A DNA stretch of 64,000 nucleotides from JACSRF01 sp964504445 (GTDB taxonomy: Bacteria; Chloroflexota; Anaerolineae; Promineifilales; Promineifilaceae): assembly GCA_964504445.1 (NCBI GenBank), contig CAZDEO010000002.1, positions 61,951-125,950 on the forward strand. Direction: 5' to 3'. Below the pieces are notes generated by a model. It saw only the letters and a list, made by a program, of their open reading frames with translations, searched no databases and was not told where the DNA came from. Position numbers and translations under genes: made by a program. This document shows positions 17,366 to 25,464 of the stretch, piece after piece. Position 1 is the stretch's first letter, and each line of letters begins with the position of its first letter.

Positions 17366-20026
17366 TTAGCGGACGGTTACCTGGCCAACGGCAATGCTGT
17401 CTCCGCCGGTGGCAAGAGGCAGCCTTTGCCCCGTTTCTAGCTGGTAAAGCCCGACGCGGATTTCGTATGTTCCAGGAAGTACGTTTAACTGCCAGGGATG
17501 GGCATCGGCCAGGGTTTCGCCAGGAGACCAGAAGGAAGTAGGATAAACACCACCGAAGGGCTGCCCGTCATTCCCCGCCACAAGGGCGCCTTCAGCATCT
17601 AGCAAATGGATGAAAACGGTGTAGTCAGTGGCTACGGCCGTTTCCACCTGCCAATACAAAGTCAACCCAAAGGTTTCCCCACTTGCCACCCGCCCCGGGA
17701 AATCCGCGTGGGTCAGGCGAATGGCCTCACCAAACAGAGCATTGATGGGCACAGCAGTGGAAGGCACGGCCGTTTCCTCCGGGGGCAGCTTCGCCCGGCC
17801 TACGCTAACCCAAGTTTCCGCCCCATTTGGCCCATCTTGCAGCAGCACGGGCGTGCCATCGGGCGCCAGCAGCGCCACCTGCACGCGGTAGCCCGTCGGG
17901 GCGCGGCCCGCGTCCAACGGCAGGGTAAACACGTCCCGCACCAGTTCCCCCGGCTGCCAGGTCGTTGTGGCACTCTCTCCCGGTGCATTGTGGGTCACCG
18001 TTGTCACCGGTACGCCCCGCCCATCCGCCAGGGTAACGGCCGTGCTATACACCTCCCCCAGCGGCTGCAAAGCCCGCCAATACAGTGTCAACACATCCGG
18101 CGGCGCCCAATCATAGCCCGCCAACCGCACCAGGCCGCCAAAGTCCCCCCATTCCGGCTGCGCCAGGCCGGGAATCGCGCCATCCTCCTGCGGCTGCACC
18201 AGCCAGAACGAGTTAGCACGGTCTAGCCAGGCTCCTTTCAACAAAAGCAGCAAAGCAAGCGTCAGCGGCAAAAAATAATCTGCCCGCAGCCAAGGTTTAC
18301 CAACAACCCGTTTATCCTCTCCCCAAAACTGCTTGCCGCCAAGCGCCAACCACAGCAGTACAGCAACGGCCGTCATGCTCAGGCCATCAGCCAGCCAGCG
18401 AATGGGCGTGCGCCCCCAGCGCAAAGTGACCTGATGCGCCCCGCCCGGAACAGTTACCTGGATACGTCCCTGCCCATCAGGCACAATGGCAAACGGCCGT
18501 CCATCCACTTCCGCCTGCCAGCCCGGAAAATCATGCACGAAAAAGGTCAGCGCCGTTTCTTCTCGCGCCAAAATTTGCCAGGTCGCCGTCAACGCGTCGC
18601 CCTCAGCACCCAACAGCGTGAAATCAGCAGACATCTGTAGCTTGGCCGCCAGGGGCGCGCCCCGCGCCGCGCCGGGGAAGGCAGGGCCATCCGGCCAATC
18701 TGTCACCGTGGCCGCGCTGTATTCCCCCCACGCCGTCAGCCCATAAATGCCGTAAGCCTGCTGCACCGCGGCCACGCCCGCCAATGTGGGCTGCTGGGGC
18801 AAATCCACCATGCGCGGTGGATAAAAATAGGGCACGGCGTTGGCAAAAAAGAGGACAAGCCAGAGATTAGAGATGGGAGATTGGAGATACTTACCTAATT
18901 TCCAATCTCTAACTTCTAATCCCCCCAGGGCCAGGGCAAAAAAGAAGGTCGGCAAGTCTAAAAAACGCCAGGGGAATTGAAAATTTGCCAGCATGTCCCA
19001 TTTGGTCCACAACCAGCCAGAGGGTGCAGTTGCCAGGAATAGCCCGCCCAAACCGATGAGGGCGCTGGCCAGAGTGACGGCGTCGAGCGTGGAAGGACGT
19101 CTCTTGCGCCCCAGCCGCCACGCCGCCAAACCGCCTGCCGCCAAGCCTAGCGTCATTTGCGCCACCCCCGGCGACTTGGGCAGCGGGGGGTTGTTGACCC
19201 CGGCGACCATGCGCGGCGGCCACGTCCAGGCGTCAGCGAAATACGCGACCGAGTCCACCCGCCCTACTTCTGCTTCGTACTTGGTAAATTGAAACTCCCG
19301 CAGCGCGGGCAGCCAGGCAAAAGCAGAAAGAGAGAGGCCAAGAAGGATAGCTAGGAAGAAGGATGCAGCATGGCGCGTGGAGGCTGACGGGCGGTTAAGC
19401 CAGTAGCGCAAGAGCCCCATTGCCAGCAGGGGAGCCAGGGAGAGCAGGCTGGCGGCGGTGTGGGAAAGCATGAGGGCAGCGATAACCACGGCCGTACCCG
19501 CCACCCGCCGCCGGGATGGCTGCTGTATCATCAGGAACACCCCCCACAGCGCCCACGGGAAGAAAGCCATCGCCCAGGCATTAGAGAGGCTGCCGCGCTG
19601 GTAAGTCTGGTAAAGTAGCCAGGGTGACAGGGTATAGGCAGCGCTGACCAGCAGTCCGCCCCTGCGCCCAAAGAGGTGCCCACCCAAGAGAAACATGCCG
19701 ACGGCTGTAACCGCCAGGGCCAGGGCAAAAGCCAGGTTATAGGCTGCCGGAGCATGTTGCCCCACTAGCCAATAGCAAACTGTGAGCAAGTAGGCGCTCA
19801 GGGGCGGGTAGAAATTAAAGAGGGGAGAACCGTAGCCCAAAACCAGGTCGGGCGACCAGCGAGAGAAAAAAATGCCCTGTTCCCACAGGGCATTAAGCAG
19901 CGGAATGCGATAATAATGAAGATTGAAGTCGTGCCCCTTGGGCGGAGCAGATAGGAGGGGTTGGGCGGCAACGGCCGTTACCAACCCCACGCTCAGCCAG
20001 ACAGCCCAAGAGGCACGACGCTGCAT
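17366..20026 (-). CDS. Large polytopic membrane protein, PTPS-related/GT-C-like, with C-terminal beta domains
   Basis: 886 residues. The first 420 or so hold about ten hydrophobic helices, with the early acidic motif GHDFNLHYYRIPLL and GYGSPLFNFYPPLSAYLL. These are characteristic of the '6-pyruvoyl-tetrahydropterin synthase related' membrane family, thought to be glycosyltransferase-like. An extracytoplasmic beta region, one helix pair near 570-610 and two Ig-like segments follow (the last about 760-886, with TLYWQVETAV and GTYEIRVGLYQLETG). A GAGATTGGAGATT-type word repeat (18860-18925) is embedded in frame in the coding sequence. The octamer ACGGCCGT occurs seven times. The four-base gap to the FKBP gene implies an operon. 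Confidence 0.75.
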   Translation of the reverse strand: MQRRASWAVWLSVGLVTAVAAQPLLSAPPKGHDFNLHYYRIPLLNALWEQGIFFSRWSPDLVLGYGSPLFNFYPPLSAYLLTVCYWLVGQHAPAAYNLAFALALAVTAVGMFLLGGHLFGRRGGLLVSAAYTLSPWLLYQTYQRGSLSNAWAMAFFPWALWGVFLMIQQPSRRRVAGTAVVIAALMLSHTAASLLSLAPLLAMGLLRYWLNRPSASTRHAASFFLAILLGLSLSAFAWLPALREFQFTKYEAEVGRVDSVAYFADAWTWPPRMVAGVNNPPLPKSPGVAQMTLGLAAGGLAAWRLGRKRRPSTLDAVTLASALIGLGGLFLATAPSGWLWTKWDMLANFQFPWRFLDLPTFFFALALGGLEVRDWKLGKYLQSPISNLWLVLFFANAVPYFYPPRMVDLPQQPTLAGVAAVQQAYGIYGLTAWGEYSAATVTDWPDGPAFPGAARGAPLAAKLQMSADFTLLGAEGDALTATWQILAREETALTFFVHDFPGWQAEVDGRPFAIVPDGQGRIQVTVPGGAHQVTLRWGRTPIRWLADGLSMTAVAVLLWLALGGKQFWGEDKRVVGKPWLRADYFLPLTLALLLLLKGAWLDRANSFWLVQPQEDGAIPGLAQPEWGDFGGLVRLAGYDWAPPDVLTLYWRALQPLGEVYSTAVTLADGRGVPVTTVTHNAPGESATTTWQPGELVRDVFTLPLDAGRAPTGYRVQVALLAPDGTPVLLQDGPNGAETWVSVGRAKLPPEETAVPSTAVPINALFGEAIRLTHADFPGRVASGETFGLTLYWQVETAVATDYTVFIHLLDAEGALVAGNDGQPFGGVYPTSFWSPGETLADAHPWQLNVLPGTYEIRVGLYQLETGQRLPLATGGDSIAVGQVTVR
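18860..18925. repeat. Word repeat (GAGATTGGAGAT family) inside a coding sequence
   Basis: Degenerate copies of AGAGATTAGAGAT / GGAGATTGGAGAT are followed by the inverted form TTTCCAATCTCTAAC. The segment lies in frame inside the membrane protein gene, where it encodes Arg-Asp-Trp-Lys-Leu-Gly-Lys and Pro-Ile-Ser-Asn-Leu. Related words occur at 39177-39190 and 50331-50366. Confidence 0.6.
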
Positions 20027-20029
20027 ACG

Positions 20030-21364
20030 TCAACGAACGTCCAGCAGTTCCACCTGGAAAATCAGCGTTGCGCCCGGGGGAATCAGCCCGCCAGCACCGG
20101 CGTCCCCATAGGCCAACTCCGCCGGAATCACCAGTTGGCGAGTGGAACCCACATTCATGGTGGCCACGCCTTCATCCCAACCGGCAATGACCTGCCCGGC
20201 GCCCAAGACAAAGGTGAAGGTGCGCCCGGCGTCAAAGGAACTGTCAAACTTGGTGCCATCTTCTAGCCAGCCGGTGTAGTTGACTTCCACTGTCTGCCCC
20301 GCTGCCGGTGTGGGGCCATCCCCCTCTACCAGGTCCACGTACCTCAAGCCACTTTCAGTTTCGGTGTAGTCCGCCTCATCCACCTCGGCAATCTGTGGCG
20401 CTGAACGGAAGGAAACCAGGGTAACTTCCATGAGCAAGGTGGAGTTGGGCGGAATGCCGGCGGCGCTCGTTTCGCCCAAGCCCAGGTCTGGCGGAATAAG
20501 CAACTGCCGTTCGCCGCCAGCCTTCATGGTGGCTACGCCTTCATCCCAGCCGGGAAAAACGGTGGTGCCGCCACCCAGAGCAAAAGTCAGGGGGCCACCA
20601 CCCAGTTCGGAAGAGGTAATGAAGGTGCCGTCTTCTAACCAGATGGTGAACTCAACCGTCACGCTGTCGCCAGTGACCGGTTCGTCGCCTTCACCTGCAA
20701 CCAGGTCATAATATTGCAGGCCAGAATCGGTGGTGGTGTAGTCGCCTTCGGCAACGGCCGTTGGCTCCGGGGAAGACTCAATAGAAAGCAGTTCCACGTC
20801 AACCAGCATGGCCGTGGTGGGCGGCGCAACCTGCCCGGCGCTGGCGGGGTCTACAATGAGATCGGGCGGGATAACCAGGTTAGATTGCCCACCAGACTGC
20901 ATCAACAAAATCCCTTCCTCCAGGCCCGGGAACAACTGCCCTGTACCTATGATTACCTTGAGTGGGCTGCCCTGGGAATAGGTATCGCCTAAGAGCGTGC
21001 CGTCAGCCAGTTGGGCTACCAGATGAACCTCTACAATGTCACCAGGCTGGGGGTTGGCGCCTGAACCCGCCGTTAGCTCCAGGTATTGCAACCCGCTGTC
21101 AGTAACAACGGCCCCTGCGGCAGGTGTGGGCAGGGGGACGGGGGTAGGCGGCGTTAACAGCCCAATGCCGTCGTCGGTTGTGCCCAGGTCTGGCTCAGAG
21201 GTGTTGTTCTCTGCGGCAGTAGTGGGTGCATTTTCAGCAACGGCCGCTTCCTCGCCAGTCTCCGCCCCATTGGGCGCTTGCGCGGGGCCGCAAGCCGCCA
21301 CCATCAATAAGACCAATGACATGGCAATCAGAAGCCACATCTTTTCCATACGTAACTTTTTCAC
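20030..21364 (-). CDS. Lipoprotein with three FKBP-type peptidyl-prolyl isomerase domains
   Basis: GTG 21364 is favoured by an AAAGGAG box. A short basic start and hydrophobic segment lead to a lipobox (MVAAC), then a Glu/Ala/Thr-rich linker. Three FKBP domains follow (about 90-190, 205-315 and 330-444), each opening with a TxSGLxYxxL segment. The third keeps the usual active-site pattern (VNYTGWLEDGTKFDSS, GAGQVIAGWDEGV, LVIPAELAYG). The first and second lack the Tyr of the first block and the Phe-Asp of the second, so they may act as binding modules. The likely role is as an extracytoplasmic folding catalyst for exported proteins. Three FKBP domains in one lipoprotein is uncommon. Confidence 0.88.
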   Translation of the reverse strand: MKKLRMEKMWLLIAMSLVLLMVAACGPAQAPNGAETGEEAAVAENAPTTAAENNTSEPDLGTTDDGIGLLTPPTPVPLPTPAAGAVVTDSGLQYLELTAGSGANPQPGDIVEVHLVAQLADGTLLGDTYSQGSPLKVIIGTGQLFPGLEEGILLMQSGGQSNLVIPPDLIVDPASAGQVAPPTTAMLVDVELLSIESSPEPTAVAEGDYTTTDSGLQYYDLVAGEGDEPVTGDSVTVEFTIWLEDGTFITSSELGGGPLTFALGGGTTVFPGWDEGVATMKAGGERQLLIPPDLGLGETSAAGIPPNSTLLMEVTLVSFRSAPQIAEVDEADYTETESGLRYVDLVEGDGPTPAAGQTVEVNYTGWLEDGTKFDSSFDAGRTFTFVLGAGQVIAGWDEGVATMNVGSTRQLVIPAELAYGDAGAGGLIPPGATLIFQVELLDVR

Positions 21365-21531
21365 ACAAACTCCTTTCACTCTTAACTTACCGGGCCATTT
21401 TACCCGACAGAAATCAAATTTTACAGGGGGCAAGCACTCTTGGAGATTTTCCCGCCACCATGGACGCATGCTGGCTGCTTGCAAAAAAACCACTGGGCAT
21501 CATACCACGATTTTGCCAATGGCCTAATTAC

Positions 21532-22674
21532 TTAACCTGCTGCTGATGTTAGCCACCCCAGCAGGGCGCCCCCGGCAATAAGCCAGGTTGTATTTACCTT
21601 GAAGCGGAATAACAACAGCGCCGCCCCCGCCAGCAACACAACCGTCACGCCATCAATAACCGCCGCCCGGCCAAGCTGCCAGGTAACGGCCGTCATCAAC
21701 CCCATGGAGGCCGCATTCACGCCATCCAACAGCGCCCCTGCCCAGGCAGATTGACGAATACGCGGAATGAGCCGCGCACTCAGCGCCACAAAGATGAAGG
21801 CGGGCAGGAAAATGCCCAGGGTCGCCAGCAGCGCCGACGGCGCACCTCCTAGCAAATAGCCCACAAAGGTCGCCGTGGTAAAGACCGGCCCCGGCGTAAG
21901 CTGCCCAATAGCAATGGCGTCAATGAGCTGCTGGTCGGTCAGCCAGCCCAGGCGCTCCACAAAGTCGCCGTGCAAAAAGGCCAGCAGTACGTAGCCGCTG
22001 CCATAGAGCACCGACCCGATCTTGAGAAAGGTAAAAAAGAGGGTGGAGAGGCTGAATGAGACGCCGCTGGTCACGGCCGTAGCCACCCCTCCCGCCAGCG
22101 AACCACCCAAACCACCCAATGGCAGCAGCACACCCAGGCTACCCGCGCGCCAAAAACGGGCGCCTTTACCCAGCATTACCGCCGCGCCGCCCACAGCCAG
22201 CAGCAGCAGTTCATTCCAGCCCAGAAAGTAGAGGGCCAGCACCCCCACCGCCACCACGCCGGTCAGCCCATCAACCACCGCTTTGCGCCCCAACACCCAC
22301 AAGGCCTGAGCCACCACGGCAATAATGACCGGCTTCACGCCATAGAGCATCCAGCCGGCCTGTGGAGTGGCGCCCAGGCGCACGTAAGCCCAGGCCAGGA
22401 CCAGCACGCTGAGCATGGCGGGCACAATAAAGCAAACGCCGCCCACAATCAGCCCACGCCAGCCGCCACGCAAATAGCTGACGTGAATGACCATTTCCGT
22501 GGAGTTGGGGCCGGGAATGAGGTTGGTGGCGCCCAGCAAATCGAGGAATTTTTGGTCGTCAAGCCATTGGCGCCGCTTGACGGCCTCATCGTACAGCATG
22601 GCAATGTGCGCTGCCGGGCCGCCAAAAGCGGTGAAACCCAGTTTGAGGGCTAGCAGGGCAATTTCTTTGAGCAT
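21532..22674 (-). CDS. chrA: Chromate transporter, fused two-domain CHR family
   Basis: Inner-membrane transporter with two homologous halves, each with the CHR pattern. The first half has LGFTAFGGPAAHIA and GATNLIPGPNSTEMVIH, and the second has LKIGSVLYGSGYVLLAFLHGDFV and IAIGQLTPGPVFTTATFVGYLLGG. At 381 residues it is the usual length of the long form. It is known to export chromate; sulfate-like anions are an alternative. The frame could also start at TTG 22677. It lies nine bases after rpiA and may be translated with it. There is no chrB-like regulator nearby. Confidence 0.9.
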   Translation of the reverse strand: MLKEIALLALKLGFTAFGGPAAHIAMLYDEAVKRRQWLDDQKFLDLLGATNLIPGPNSTEMVIHVSYLRGGWRGLIVGGVCFIVPAMLSVLVLAWAYVRLGATPQAGWMLYGVKPVIIAVVAQALWVLGRKAVVDGLTGVVAVGVLALYFLGWNELLLLAVGGAAVMLGKGARFWRAGSLGVLLPLGGLGGSLAGGVATAVTSGVSFSLSTLFFTFLKIGSVLYGSGYVLLAFLHGDFVERLGWLTDQQLIDAIAIGQLTPGPVFTTATFVGYLLGGAPSALLATLGIFLPAFIFVALSARLIPRIRQSAWAGALLDGVNAASMGLMTAVTWQLGRAAVIDGVTVVLLAGAALLLFRFKVNTTWLIAGGALLGWLTSAAG

Positions 22675-22683
22675 CAATTTTGC

Positions 22684-23388
22684 TTAAGCGCTGGTGGGCA
22701 ACGGCCGTCCCAATATCTCGATGCCCGCTTCTGAGGCGACGACGGCCGTTGCCGCCAGCCCTAAAAACAGCCCATGCTCCACCACCCCCGGCTGCTGCTT
22801 AATGGCCTGGGCCAGCCGTGCCGGGTCGGGCAGGCCGCTGACAAAGTGGCAGTCCACAATCACGTTGCCCTCGTCCGTAACAAATAGCCTGCCATCGCGT
22901 AGGCGCAGCACCGGCCTGGCCCCCAGGGAGGCCAGATAGGCGGTCACTGGGCTTTGGGCAAAAGGAATGACCTCTACCGGCAGCGGGGCGCGGGTGCCCA
23001 GACGGGCTACTTTTTTACCGCCGTCGCTGACCACAATCATGCGCCGGGAAGCGGCTGCCACAATTTTTTCGCGCAGCAGCGCCCCTCCCAGTCCTTTAAT
23101 CAGGTCCAATTCTGGCGAGATTTCATCGGCGCCATCAATGGTTACGTCTACCGTCGGGTTTTGGTCCAGGGTGGTGAGGGGTATGCCCGCTTGTTGCGCC
23201 TCGCGGGCTGTGGCTTCAGAAGTGGGAATACCCACAATGTCCCGCAAACGGCCGTCAGCCAACATCTGCCCCAAAGCGCGGACCATATGTACGGCCGTGC
23301 TGCCCGTGCCCAGCCCCACCACCATGCCCGACTGCACGGCCGTAACTGCTTTTTCCGCCGCCCGCCTTTTTAACTCGTCCAATGTCAT
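22684..23388 (-). CDS. rpiA: Ribose-5-phosphate isomerase A
   Basis: Interconverts ribose-5-phosphate and ribulose-5-phosphate in the pentose phosphate pathway. Hallmarks are VVGLGTGSTAVHMVRAL (about 25-41), the catalytic region TIDGADEI and the block LIKGLGGALLREKIVA. At 234 residues from ATG 23388 (preceded by a GAGGCGG box) it has the family length. It leads the short rpiA-chrA unit. With deoB nearby it supports interconversion of pentose phosphates from nucleosides. Confidence 0.95.
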   Translation of the reverse strand: MTLDELKRRAAEKAVTAVQSGMVVGLGTGSTAVHMVRALGQMLADGRLRDIVGIPTSEATAREAQQAGIPLTTLDQNPTVDVTIDGADEISPELDLIKGLGGALLREKIVAAASRRMIVVSDGGKKVARLGTRAPLPVEVIPFAQSPVTAYLASLGARPVLRLRDGRLFVTDEGNVIVDCHFVSGLPDPARLAQAIKQQPGVVEHGLFLGLAATAVVASEAGIEILGRPLPTSA

Positions 23389-23421
23389 AGTTTTCCGCCT
23401 CAATTTTTTAAGATGGGATTA

Positions 23422-23451
23422 TTGACACAATCAATCTTCGGGGCTTATAAT
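23422..23451 (+). promoter_or_regulatory. Strong sigma-70 promoter for a non-coding transcript
   Basis: A perfect TTGACA (23422-23427) and perfect TATAAT (23446-23451) are separated by 18 bases. It fires into a 240-base stretch without a convincing ORF, ending in a terminator, and points away from rpiA. Confidence 0.85.
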
Positions 23452-23457
23452 GTTCCC

Positions 23458-23726
23458 ATCTGGAGCCATAAGACCTCGGGTGGCCCAGAGAGTGGTTAGA
23501 AAAATAAGCGGACCTTGAAATCCCCTATAGCGTGCTCACCTGCTTCCGAATCCGAGTCGCAGGAACCCGGTCGAGGCCCAACACCTAGTGTATAGCCGCC
23601 ACGGGATTCGCCTACATTTATCCGCCCAAATTCTGACTGGTAGCAGCTCTTTGGCAACCATTCGGGGTTTTATTATGGACATCCCCAATATTCAAAAAGC
23701 ACCCGCCCTAACGTCGGGTGCTTTTT
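23458..23726 (+). ncRNA. Candidate structured non-coding RNA (6S-like, unproven)
   Basis: The transcript predicted from the promoter at 23422 and the terminator at 23694 is about 270 bases and has no credible reading frame. It can form a CCTCGGGT/ACCCG(GTCG)AGG stem that closes a large open region, with an inner CCTGC/GCAGG hairpin. CGAATCC and GGATTCG offer a second pairing. A strong housekeeping promoter, a closing stem, a central bubble and an apical stem fit the architecture of 6S RNA, but I cannot confirm the family. A covariance-model search for 6S RNA would decide. The functional RNA may be shorter than the full transcript. Confidence 0.5.
23694..23726. terminator. Bidirectional intrinsic terminator
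   Basis: AAAAAGCACCCG (23694-23705) and CGGGTGCTTTTT (23715-23726) form a perfect 12-bp stem with a 9-base loop and built-in A/T tracts. It ends the upstream non-coding transcript (+) and the OsmC-family gene (-). Confidence 0.95.
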
Positions 23727-23737
23727 CTTTAGGTGTC

Positions 23738-24163
23738 CTATGCCCCTTCAATGCGGTAGCTGGTGATAATCGCCGTGCCCGCTCGCTTAAACATGACGCT
23801 GGCTGAACAGTAGGTCTCCTGGGACAGTTCAATAGCCCGTTCCACCGCCTGCGGGTCAACATTTTCCCCGGTGACCACGTACACAATCTCCGCCTCGGTA
23901 TACACTTTCGGATGTTCCTCGGCCCGCGTGCCGCGAATTTCTACCCGCAGCCCGCTAAAGGGCTGCCGCATTTTGCGCAAAACGTGCACCACGTCCATGG
24001 CCGTGCAGCCGGCCACGCCCGCCAGCAAAAACTCCATGGCGCTGCCGCCATTTTCGGCGCTGGCCTGCCCACTAACGTCAAATTCGTAGCCTGAACCCAG
24101 ACTGCCACGAAACTGTAAATTTTCACCTTGCCAGGTAATGGTTGCTGTTTTTTCGTCTGCCAT
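23738..24163 (-). CDS. OsmC/Ohr-family peroxiredoxin
   Basis: Cytosolic thiol peroxidase family that reduces organic hydroperoxides. The 141-residue protein has both conserved cysteines, Cys53 (LLAGVAGCTAMD) and Cys119 (ETYCSASVM), in the expected positions. ATG 24163 opens the family-typical N-terminal strand (MADEKTATITWQGENLQF). It is monocistronic, ending at the terminator shared with the structured RNA. OsmC and Ohr subfamilies cannot be separated by eye. The motif spacing is closer to the general OsmC-like group. Confidence 0.9.
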   Translation of the reverse strand: MADEKTATITWQGENLQFRGSLGSGYEFDVSGQASAENGGSAMEFLLAGVAGCTAMDVVHVLRKMRQPFSGLRVEIRGTRAEEHPKVYTEAEIVYVVTGENVDPQAVERAIELSQETYCSASVMFKRAGTAIITSYRIEGA

Positions 24164-24218
24164 AAAAAACCCTCGTCATGCTTGGAATAGCTGGTATTGT
24201 ACCGGCAACGGCCGTTTC

Positions 24219-25394
24219 TCACACGCCCAATTTGGCAGCAAAGCTGCGCCCGGCGGGGGTGGGGTCCGTGCCGAAAACGGCCGTAAGCGTCGCCCCCAGG
24301 TCGGCAAAGTGGGCCACGCCCAAATTCACCCCGCCGCGCAGCCTTTGTCCGGTGATGAGTAGAGGCACGTACTCGCGAGAATGGTCGGTACTGGGCGTCG
24401 TCGGGTCATTGCCGTGATCGGCCGTAATCATCAGCACGTCATCCGTCGCCAGCGCCGCCAGCAGTTCCGGCACGCGGGCGTCAAACTCAGCCAGGGCGTC
24501 AGCATAGCCCTGGGGGTTGTTGCGATGCCCAAACTGGGCATCAAAGTCTACCAGGTTGGTAAAAATCAAGCCCCGTTCGCGCCGTGCGCGCATAGCCGCC
24601 AGGGTTTTGTCCACGCCATCCATGTTATCGGTGGTGGTCACGTAGTCGGTAATGCCCTGGGCATTAAAAATGTCGTTGATTTTGCCCACGGCATAGACCA
24701 TCAGTCCCGCATCTTTCAGCCTGTCCAGGGCAGTGGGTTTGGGTGGAGAAACGGAAAAGTCGTGGCGGTGGGCCGTGCGCGTGAATTGCCCCGGCTGACC
24801 CACAAAGGGGCGGGCAATGACGCGGCTGACTTCGTGCGGCCCGGTGAGGATGCGCCGCGCCGCGCGGCACATGGCGTACAGCTCTTCCACGGGAAGGATC
24901 TCCTCGTGGGCGGCAATCTGGAACACGCTGTCGCCGGAGGTGTAGATGATGGGTTTGCCGGTGCGCATATGTTCCGCGCCCAACTCGTCTAAAATCATCG
25001 TGCCAGAGGCGGGGTAGTTACCCAGGGTACCGCGCCCAATCTCGGCTTCAAAAGTAGCCATCACTTCTGGCGGAAAGCCGTTGGGATACAGTGGAAACGG
25101 CCGTTCCAACTCCACGCCCATCAATTCCCAATGCCCGGTAGTGGTGTCTTTGCCGGCGCTGACTTCTTCTAGCTTGCCGTAAACGGCTGTGGGTTCCGTC
25201 TGTGGATTCACCCCCTGCAAAATGGCAATGTTGCCCAGCCCCATGCGCTCCAGGTTGGGCACGCGTAGGCCCCCCACCACGCGGGCCATGTTCCCCAACG
25301 TATGGCTGCCCACGTCCCCAAATTCGGCCGCATCGAGCGCTTCGCCAATACCCACGCTGTCCAAGACCACTACAATGACGCGCTTGATCGTCAT
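24219..25394 (-). CDS. deoB: Phosphopentomutase
   Basis: Converts ribose-1-phosphate or deoxyribose-1-phosphate to the 5-phosphates, linking nucleoside breakdown to the pentose phosphate pool. It is an alkaline-phosphatase-fold metalloenzyme. The metal-binding Asp opens the protein (VIVVVLDSVGIGEALDA), the phospho-acceptor Thr lies in SAGKDTTTGHWELMG (about 80-94), and the C-terminal metal site is ITADHGNDPTTPSTDHSREY (about 320-340). At 391 residues it is typical. RpiA, 0.8 kb away, uses its product. The upstream spacer carries ATCCGTAATCCGT-type word repeats. Confidence 0.96.
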   Translation of the reverse strand: MTIKRVIVVVLDSVGIGEALDAAEFGDVGSHTLGNMARVVGGLRVPNLERMGLGNIAILQGVNPQTEPTAVYGKLEEVSAGKDTTTGHWELMGVELERPFPLYPNGFPPEVMATFEAEIGRGTLGNYPASGTMILDELGAEHMRTGKPIIYTSGDSVFQIAAHEEILPVEELYAMCRAARRILTGPHEVSRVIARPFVGQPGQFTRTAHRHDFSVSPPKPTALDRLKDAGLMVYAVGKINDIFNAQGITDYVTTTDNMDGVDKTLAAMRARRERGLIFTNLVDFDAQFGHRNNPQGYADALAEFDARVPELLAALATDDVLMITADHGNDPTTPSTDHSREYVPLLITGQRLRGGVNLGVAHFADLGATLTAVFGTDPTPAGRSFAAKLGV

Positions 25395-25404
25395 AGCTGC
25401 TCTC

Positions 25405-25460
25405 CTATTAACTCGTCATCCGTAATCCGTTGCCCGTAATCCGTATTAGGCCAAGTTCAA
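25405..25460. repeat. Word-repeat spacer (CCGTAATCCGT family)
   Basis: Repeated variants of ATCCGTAATCCGT and GCCCGTAATCCGTATTAGG fill the gap between the P1 peptidase gene and deoB. Related words appear at about 27430-27525. No gene is seen. Confidence 0.5.
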
Positions 25461-25464
25461 CGGG

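Noticed and set aside
24381..24992. Plus-strand ORF of 203 residues
   Set aside because: Antisense to deoB, whose metal-site motifs are intact.
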